Of a DNA stretch of 64,000 bases, positions 56,976-64,000 are shown piece by piece. Under the pieces are notes generated by a model. The model was not told where the DNA came from. It saw only the letters and a list, made by a program, of their open reading frames with translations, and made no database searches. The stretch lies in assembly GCA_035048495.1 (NCBI GenBank), contig CM068548.1, positions 9,227,464 through 9,291,463 of the forward strand, written 5' to 3'. Source of the DNA: Euptelea pleiosperma (taxonomy: Eukaryota; Streptophyta; Magnoliopsida; Ranunculales; Eupteleaceae). How positions within the stretch are numbered: position 1 is the stretch's first letter; the number at the start of each line of letters is the position of its first letter. Position numbers and translations under genes: made by a program.

Positions 56976-57480
56976 GAGTAAAACTTCTGTCACTACGGTT
57001 AAAACTCTTAGTGGACGCTGACCTATGGACGTTTCGCTAGTCCCTCGGTGGACCTATAAACCAAGGTTTAAAGGGGACCGTTATAACGGTATAACGGACT
57101 GGGGGTGTTACCTGTTTTTTCTATTATAACGGCCTGTTATAACGAAAAAAATGCTCAGGGGCAAAAATGGAAAATAACGGAAAAAATGGCACTGAAATTC
57201 AAATTTTGAATTTTAAAATTTGAATTTCAAATTTTCAAAAATAAAAAGATGGAAAATAACGGAAAAAAAAAAAAGAAAAAGAAAATAACGGCCTTTTTTT
57301 TCACAAAATTTTCCAGAAAATAACGTTCGTTATTTTCATTATAACAGAAAAATAACGGCCTTTATTTTCGTTATAACAGCCATTTTTTAAACCTTGCAAT
57401 AAACCAAAAATCAGCCTCATTAGTGATTTACAACCTTCGGATCTTGGCACACAAATAACGCTCAAATTCTAGCCGTTGAA
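56976..57480. mobile_element. Truncated G-box MITE with nested element
   Basis: Left end GAGTAAAACTTCTGTCAC; after the nested element the arm continues AAAAATCAGCCTCATTAG and TACAACCTTCGGATC. The right arm is missing. Confidence 0.7.
57063..57396. mobile_element. CCGTTATAACGG foldback element in the MITE arm
   Basis: Starts AAGGTTTAAAGGGGACCG and ends TTTTTTAAACCTTG. Flanked by CTATAAACC (57054-57062) and CAATAAACC (57397-57405), an 8/9 duplication at the same MITE position as the insertion at 46989. Confidence 0.8.
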
Positions 57481-58020
57481 TTTGAGTTTTCTATTGAAAG
57501 GAAAAATCTAACACCCGACTTCTAATGGCACAGCATATTTTTTTTCTATCACATGCCATAAATGATAAAATTGATAAATATAGGTAGGCGTAAACAATCA
57601 AATCAGTGACCCACCGATTGATGGGACGAAATGGATTAGCCCACATGTTGTGGACCCATTACATTAAAACCCGGCCCGGACTGAGTTGCTGGCGGGCTTG
57701 ATCGGCCTCGCCCGATTTAGGCTCGGTCCAGGCAAGCCTGGCCTGACGGGCAAAATTGCCATACTTAATTTTAACCCACCTGATATTGATTGGTTATCTC
57801 TAGCCATTTGATTAGAGAACTTTTCTAAGAATGATTCTAGCTATTTGATTTAAGAATTTTTTTTTTTTGGATATTATATCAAACGGATAGAATTCATCAA
57901 TCAAGATATTTTTGGTGCGTATATCCACCAATGGAATTCATTAATCAGCGCCCTAAAAAAGAAAAAAAAAGTCAAAATCCTAAAGACCAAATCAAAGACT
58001 ATTGAAATGGAAACATCGAT

Positions 58021-58383
58021 ATGCGAATAAAAAGTCATCGATGTTGCACCCTGACCAACGATGAAAAATCAGAAAACATCTGTCCGCAACCTGATATTGA
58101 AGTCGAATTTCAGTTTCAGAACGAACGCATCAACTATATGTCCCAGATGTGGCCAACACCCATAAACAGAGCAAGTCCTTTCGAGATAGAAATTACAATA
58201 TGTGATCTTAAAGAAGATAGAGCCTTTGACGTATTCTCCAAGCATAACAATGGCGTATTTACTCTAGCTTGGAAAGCACTCGTACAGGAGAAGATAGACA
58301 ACTTTGAAGTCGGAGATGAGATTGGAATGTTTTGGGATTCTCAGTGTGGATTACTATGCTTTTCCTTGTTGAATTCAGTTTGA
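58021..58383 (+). pseudogene. B3/DUF313-like copy E with deleted promoter and 5' end
   Basis: Frame of 120 codons. From about residue 25 it matches the domain (PDIEVEFQFQNE, FEIEITICDLKED, FTLAWKALVQ, EVGDEIGMFWDSQ, FSLLNSV). Its first codons (ATGCGAATAAAAAGTCAT) match the far-upstream flank of the other modules (compare ATGCGTATAAAAAC at 35588). A deletion has therefore joined the distal flank to the domain and removed the TATA block, the native start and the IxKxL segment. Transcription and function are doubtful, although the domain core is still open. Confidence 0.6.
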
Positions 58384-58793
58384 GGTTACTTGTTGTCGAT
58401 GATGTCCTTTTCTCACCATTGATTTGGATGAGGTTTTATTTTTACGTGGATATTCAACGTTACTATAAATGGGAGTGTGTGATTTGTGCGTTTAAATTTC
58501 TAAGTTGTGCCGGAGTGATTTTATGGACCGTTGGATCTTAAAATTGAAAGACCACTATGATCCTAATATCCCAGATTACAACGGCCGTTATTTTTGTTAT
58601 TTTATGCAAAAATTTGTGGGGAAAAATATGCCTATTATTTCCATTTTTTTTCTGTTATAAATTTTATTGAAAATTTGAAATTTAAATTTTGAATTATTGC
58701 CTTGTTTTTTCTCTTCGTTTATTTCTGTTTTTTTCATTTTTTACGTTTTTGCCCGTTTCGTTACAATTCGTCATAACGGCCGTTGTAACGGAA
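58384..58793. other. 3' flank of copy E and CCGTTATAACGG-type repeat
   Basis: 58390-58560 matches the downstream parts of modules A-D (TTGTGCCGGAGTG, TTTAAATTTCTAAG). 58570-58800 is CCGTTATAACGG-family repeat. Confidence 0.45.
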
Positions 58794-59198
58794 CCCACAT
58801 GGTGTGAACAGTGTCAGTCCAATCAAGGAGAAGTTGGTCCCACCTCACTAGAGACGCTAGTTTTTCAAATTACCCAAAACACGCAAAGGTGGCCCTGCCA
58901 TCTGATTCATGCATATTTTTTTGGGTGTTATATCAAACGGATGAAATTCACCAATCAATATACTTTTGGTGTGTATATCCATCAATGGGTGTACTAAACA
59001 TCCAAGTGGTCAATGGGCCCAGAAAAATACGTTAGGTAGAACTACTGATCGACTGGAGCAAATCACCAGAGGAGAACGTGGCACATACTTAGAGAAGATT
59101 GATCGTATGGATGTTTGGCCCATCCCTAGGTAGACCTACGTACCAAAATTCATCTTGATTAGTAATTAATTAATTAAAAATTAAAATTGATTTGTACG
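58794..59198. repeat. Segmental duplicate of 47889-48295
   Basis: Same landmarks as the paired entry. In both places it adjoins a B3 module and a CCGTTATAACGG-type repeat. Confidence 0.75.
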
Positions 59199-62100
59199 CC
59201 ATTTAAGATACTAGCACACACTCGGTGTCCATGTGGCACATCCACTTGATTGACTCTAATGTAACATGTTTCAGTCTGCCTTAACCAATAAGGCTACAAT
59301 CATCGTTGATCTTGATCTCGAGTTCTTCCATTGAGATCAAACGGTCTAATAATTAACATGAAAGCTGAGATACATTTACCAATATGGGAATGTAGTAGAA
59401 TGTTTCATGCTGAAATACATATAAGTGGGTACGTACCCATAATTTTTATTCCATTCGCCATTGTTTTGCTTCGATTTTGCCACTTCATGGTTTATGTTAA
59501 ATGTGATAAATACTGGAACTAATCCATTTTATAAAAACTAGGGGACGCCGGCCGCCACGTGCGTTGCATGTGCACCTTACACATGGTTACACCTTACACA
59601 TGGCACACTCTTAGAGATCACTGACTATATGGATGTTTGAGCACCAAAGATTACCAAAAATCAGCCTGATTAATAATTTCTAGCGGTTGGATTTGAGCAA
59701 TTTTTCTTCATCATGGGCCTAGAACTCATCTATAGGCCTGTTCAAGAAATTCATATATGATGGTAAATTTATCATAAATGTTTGGCCCACCCCTTAGTGC
59801 ACCTATCTAATTAACAAGTGATGACGGTTGTGTTGTCCTCGCTTAAATAGTGGCTGAGATCTACCTAACTATTCAACGGTTGAGATCTCTTGGTTGGTTT
59901 AGCCCTTTCTCTATAATGTCCCCTCTCTACAGTGCTCACCCTTCTCCTCTCCACATCAACCGCTCCATTTGGGTTGGGTTCTTGTCTCTCTCTCTCTCAC
60001 ACACCCTTTCTCTCACTCTCTCCCTCTCCCTCTCCACGTCTGAGTGTGGGCAGGATTAAATAGTTTACCTACTGCGTGCATGTTAGGAGGGATCCCGCAG
60101 GTTGGGAACAAAGTTGCAAAAGAAGAAGATCTGAAAGCAAAAGAAGAAGCTTTGAAGTAGGGTTTCTTGAGTAAGTTATTGAGGACCTGCCCAAGAGTTG
60201 GATCCTCTATTGAAGGATCTTAGTGAAAATAGATAGAGCTTCCGGCGGAACGTTGGTTCCTTGGCAACTGAGCTGAAGGATGTTCATAGTTGACCTACTT
60301 CACAAGAAGAATCTTTTGCCACAGAAACCCTAACGAGACAAGCATGTAATTTGGGTTTTTTCATTAAGTTAGATTTATTTTTCTTTCTGTTCTTTATGGG
60401 CAAGGAAATAAATTTCAGTTTCGAGGTCTATTTCAACTAGCCTAGAATTATAAATATTTTGACCAATGTAGAAAGAGTATATATTTTCGTGAAAATGATG
60501 AAAATATTGTGGAAGGGTTGAAAAATTATAGAACAAGTATCAAAACATTCATGAGCTATCAAACCATGATATACAACCATGTGTAATGTGGAAATGAATG
60601 ACCATGATGGTTTGTAATATGTTGAGGCAAGTATCTGATAGTCAGTCAAGATATTATTTAATTAAATAACTATTATTTAATTATTAATTATAAAAAAAAA
60701 TATAAATCAATGTATTAACCAATTCTTATTCATTTATATTATTGTCTTAATATTATGTATAATTTTAAAAAATCTATTTATTATTAACTTATAATATTTA
60801 CTTAATTTTTTGAATGTTTGAATATTTTCTGGAAAAAATTTAATGCAATTAACTAACTTGTAGAACAAGCTAAATTACGCAACATATAATCAATTTATGC
60901 ATAATCATTAAAGTAAAAACCAGTGAAATTGGGATTTTTCCTAAATTTCAAATGTACTCCCTAAATGATCTTCAATCAATGTCCAAATCCAGTGTAAATG
61001 CATCATAGATTTATAATTCGATGCATTTACACTTAATCTATCTATCTGCAGCAAGAAACAATGGCAAAAAAATTTATACTTATGTACATTTCAAATTTGA
61101 GAAAACTCCAAAACAAGATTCGATTTGTCATCACGATCAATCTGCGAACTAAGAAATCAATAATGGATTGAACTTTTTTTATAAAAAATAAAATAAAAAT
61201 GGGTTACATGGACAAAATATGGGATTGTGGTGGTTTTGATCTCAAATAGGATATTTCCTACCTTTGATCGAAATGTTTTCATACATGTCATGTCGAATTA
61301 TTTTGACTGAAATAATACATATTTACAATGTCAATTGATCAAAATTTACTATTCATTCGAAATATTTCGACGTGGAAACATTTCGTGAAATTTAACTTTT
61401 TTTCACGTATGTTTCTTTCCTGTCGGTAACCTAAATTTTTTTAATATTTTACAAAATATTTTGATAATTATACGAAATTTATTTCCTTGTTTATGGGTTT
61501 ATTTTTGTGGGACCTGTGGGTCCACTTGGGGCCGGAGATTAGTGTTAAGTGGTTTAGGGATTTCGCAGGTGGCAGAGACGAGGGCAAGGAGCATGGAGGA
61601 AGAGATATTTCGATTGTGGAAAAGCAGCTTGGACGAGAGGAATGGGAAGTTGTAGGTGTGAATCACTGCAGTGTGGGTGGAGATAACAGTTAAGCCATAT
61701 TAGTGAATGATGAGGTGCTGATGTCACTTCACTTTAGCAGGTTAGTTGTAATGACGGGAGAGCAGGCTCACCTGATCTGGTGCAACAAGATGCGCAATAT
61801 CAACTCACATTGCTCGCTCAACATCGGATTGTCGATCGGGTTCATTTTAGATCCAATTTGTGAGATCTTATAGTCGATTGGCATTTCTCAATAAGATTTA
61901 CATGATGACATGGTTTGATTCACTATAAAATTATTTGATCAAAAAGTAGTTTTTTTTTTGTCGATTATGCGTATCTCGAGGAATTATCTAGAGATCCATT
62001 TTGGCTCCGATTTGAACGTACTTACTGTCAATCTTGGGTAATTTTTTGAGTACAATCTAATGGTAATTTTTGACTGTTTAAAATATTTTTCCATCAAAAA

Positions 62101-63214
62101 GTCAATTAATAAATTTTTTATGAACCATTTATAAGCATCTCGAGGTCCAACCGGAACTTGATCAGAACCGTGATAGTGGTTCTTATTATTTTATTCTTCT
62201 AATATATAACTAGTGTATTCTAGATGGCTCATACTCAAGCACTCTTGCGTGTGGTTTGGTAGATTCCACCAAGACACTACGATTTTCTCATGATCGGCAC
62301 GTGTGGAATTTCAGGATGTCACATAAGAAGTTTTAAATAGAGTCAAATGGAGAAATAAGATTCATGTTGCTGACCAAAAATATTTGTGATAAGGCATAGA
62401 TGATGATGATGGTAATTTATATGAAAGAGTAGTAGTCTTGTAAGGGTGCTCTTATTAATACTTCATAAGGGCAATATATGTTTTTTCTCACTGGTTCAAA
62501 TTGTATTCAGCCATTTACCAAAGGGGAGTCCTGATTCCATGAGACCAGGTCTTATGCATTTTCGCATAGGATCCCTCCCAAAAATGTTACGTGACACTCT
62601 TCCGAGCCCACTGATCCCATGAATGTTGTCCACCACATGGTCGACCTACACACCAAAAATCAGCCTAATTGATATTTCTAATTGTTGGATGTGAATTCTT
62701 TTCTTTTTTTTTTTCATTGCGGGCTTCATGAACAGGCCTATGAATGTGTTCTAAGACCATGATGAAAAAAAAGTTTAAATCCAACTGTAAAAAAATCAAC
62801 AATCATGCCGCATTCTAATTTTTGAGAAATTTTTTGAAGTGGCGATCGTGCGCCAATGATCGCGCACCACATATGCCCTTGCGATTGATTGAGAGAAAGC
62901 AAAAGCGAGAAAGATTGATTGTTATCCATAAAAAATCGATAGGAATTCCACAGGGATTGCATTCTCTTTGGACGGGACAGTTGAGGGGTAGGTACAAATA
63001 GAGGGTTTGAGCAAAATTTGCAGCCGCAAATCTAGAGGCTAGGAATTTCCCACTTAGGACCGGTCGGGTTGCTTCTTTAGTAATTCCACAAACGATTCTT
63101 ACCTATAAATTGTTCATAAAAGTTCAGGTTGTTATAAGGTCACCCATGGGAGGGCCCTAGGGCAATTTTGGGTGGGGTCGGACTCCAAGGACCTGCCTTT
63201 TTTGACCGGCTCCT
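59199..63214. other. AT-rich region without recognised genes
   Basis: Fragments: a possible Helitron 3' end on the minus strand at 59538 (ending GGCGTCCCCTAG before T); a module-A-like flank at 59590-59765 (TTTCTAGCGGTTGGATTTG, CATGGGCCTAGAACTCATC); a CT microsatellite at 59979-60035; GAAGTGGCGATCG foldback remnants at 62830-62880. Frames of 60-74 codons around 61460-61690 and 62740-62990 show no known domain. Confidence 0.4.
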
Positions 63215-63535
63215 GTTACAGCACACAATATGAGCCATGTGGCACACTCTTAGAGGACTCTCACCGTATGGGTGTTTGGCCAATTCCTAGGTGGACCTAC
63301 AAACCAAAAATCAGCTTGATAAGTGATTTCAAACCTTTGGATCTTTGTACCTCAAGTACTGCTCAAATTCCCACAGTTGAGATTAACCCATGAAAATAAG
63401 TCCAATCCAACACCTAGAAATCACTAATCAAGCTGATTTTTGATTTGGAGGTCCACCTAGGGATTGGCTAAACATCCATATGGTCATAGTCCTCTAAGAG
63501 TGTTCCACGTGACTCATATTGTGTCCTGGAATGGA
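63215..63535. mobile_element. G-box foldback MITE copy
   Basis: Inner ends CACACAATATGAGCCATGTG and CACGTGACTCATATTGTGTC. Outer TIR continues as GACCGGCTCC on the left and GGGAGCCGG on the right. The core is well conserved (ACCTCAAGTACTGCTCAAATTC). Confidence 0.75.
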
Positions 63536-64000
63536 AAGGGAGCCGGTAAAAAAAAGCTGTCCATGGAGCTTGACCCTTTTGGGTGAGGATGCATCTCCTC
63601 ATCATTGAGATCATCTTAAAAATAAAAAGGCAGACCATTCTGAGGTTTCTGAGTCCACCAAGTTCATTCAAATTTTGGTGGGGTCAGAAAACTTAGACTG
63701 GCCTGAATTTTTTTGGAGGATGATCTCAATAGCGACGAGATCATCTCACCCAAAATCAGTCCTAGGTGCTCATCCATGTGGGCCCTACAGCGTTTGTTTG
63801 AGTCAAACGCGCACCCTTAGACACTATAATTATCTTAAAAGTTTTCTAGATCAACACTTTTTGGCTTACCAACCTTTTACTAGAAAAAACTTTTCTATGG
63901 TCACCATACATGGTCTTATTCACTTTTGCAATTTGATTCTACCAAAACAGAAAAGTGCAAGTTGATTGAGAATAATCAATCAAATTAAGAAAAATTTCTC
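63536..64000. other. Hairpin repeat and partial TIR element at the window end
   Basis: 63575-63760 carries GAGGATG/ATCATC inverted words like those in 51544-51910. From 63830, AGTTTTCTAGATC and GGTCACCATACATGG resemble the element at 17142. No gene. Confidence 0.4.

Larger units (their letters stand above)
56645..57767. mobile_element. hAT-type element with perfect 8-bp TSD, carrying nested insertions
   Basis: Starts TAGGTAGGGCAATTTGGCGC and ends GGGCAAAATTGCCATACTTA. Flanked by ATTTTAAC at 56637-56644 and 57768-57775. Ends are rich in CCCGGCCCGA words. The interior holds a truncated G-box MITE from 56976, which itself holds the element at 57063-57396. Confidence 0.85.

Noticed and set aside
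61461..61693. Two overlapping frames of 64 and 68 codons
   Set aside because: No recognisable domain, no splice-supported neighbours, in an AT-rich gene desert.

Overview
This is nuclear DNA from a flowering plant. The evidence is spliced genes with GT/AG introns, proteins close to their plant orthologues (HAG2-type histone acetyltransferase, CHMP1, an M16 protease, a plastid-type DUF3531 protein) and intergenic DNA packed with small DNA transposons. I could not place the species from sequence alone.

Layout. 1-1482: 5' end of a minus-strand M16 protease gene that runs off the left edge. 1600-7460: repeats (G-box foldback MITEs, large imperfect palindromes, a LINE relic, tandem repeats). 7608-12647: seven-exon DUF3531-like gene, plus strand. 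14909-19705: ten-exon HAG2-like gene, minus strand, convergent with it. 19890-27610: repeats, including two hAT MITEs with exact 8-bp target duplications (TSDs), one of them inside a decayed LINE. 28006-28617: intronless CHMP1 gene. 28618-34300: repeats, including a MULE-type MITE with an exact 9-bp TSD. 34330-58540: a duplicated array of small intronless genes for B3/DUF313-like proteins. Three copies look intact (35745, 45724, 50373), one has an early stop (54553), one has lost its promoter and 5' end (58021), and one module keeps only its upstream flank (38030-38945). 59200-64000: AT-rich DNA with a few repeat fragments and no convincing gene.

Dominant theme. The commonest repeat is a roughly 300-400 bp, almost fully palindromic MITE whose arms carry the G-box palindrome GCCACGTGGC. 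One copy (56020-56425) has a perfect 9-bp TSD, which points to Mutator-like mobilisation. A copy or a half copy lies within about 500 bp upstream of the start codon of all four conserved genes. Paralogous array modules give several empty-site/filled-site pairs that date MITE, hAT and Helitron-like insertions relative to the duplications. The most interesting parts are this promoter-proximal G-box MITE family, the decaying B3 array, and the nested insertions at 46903-47707 and 56645-57767.
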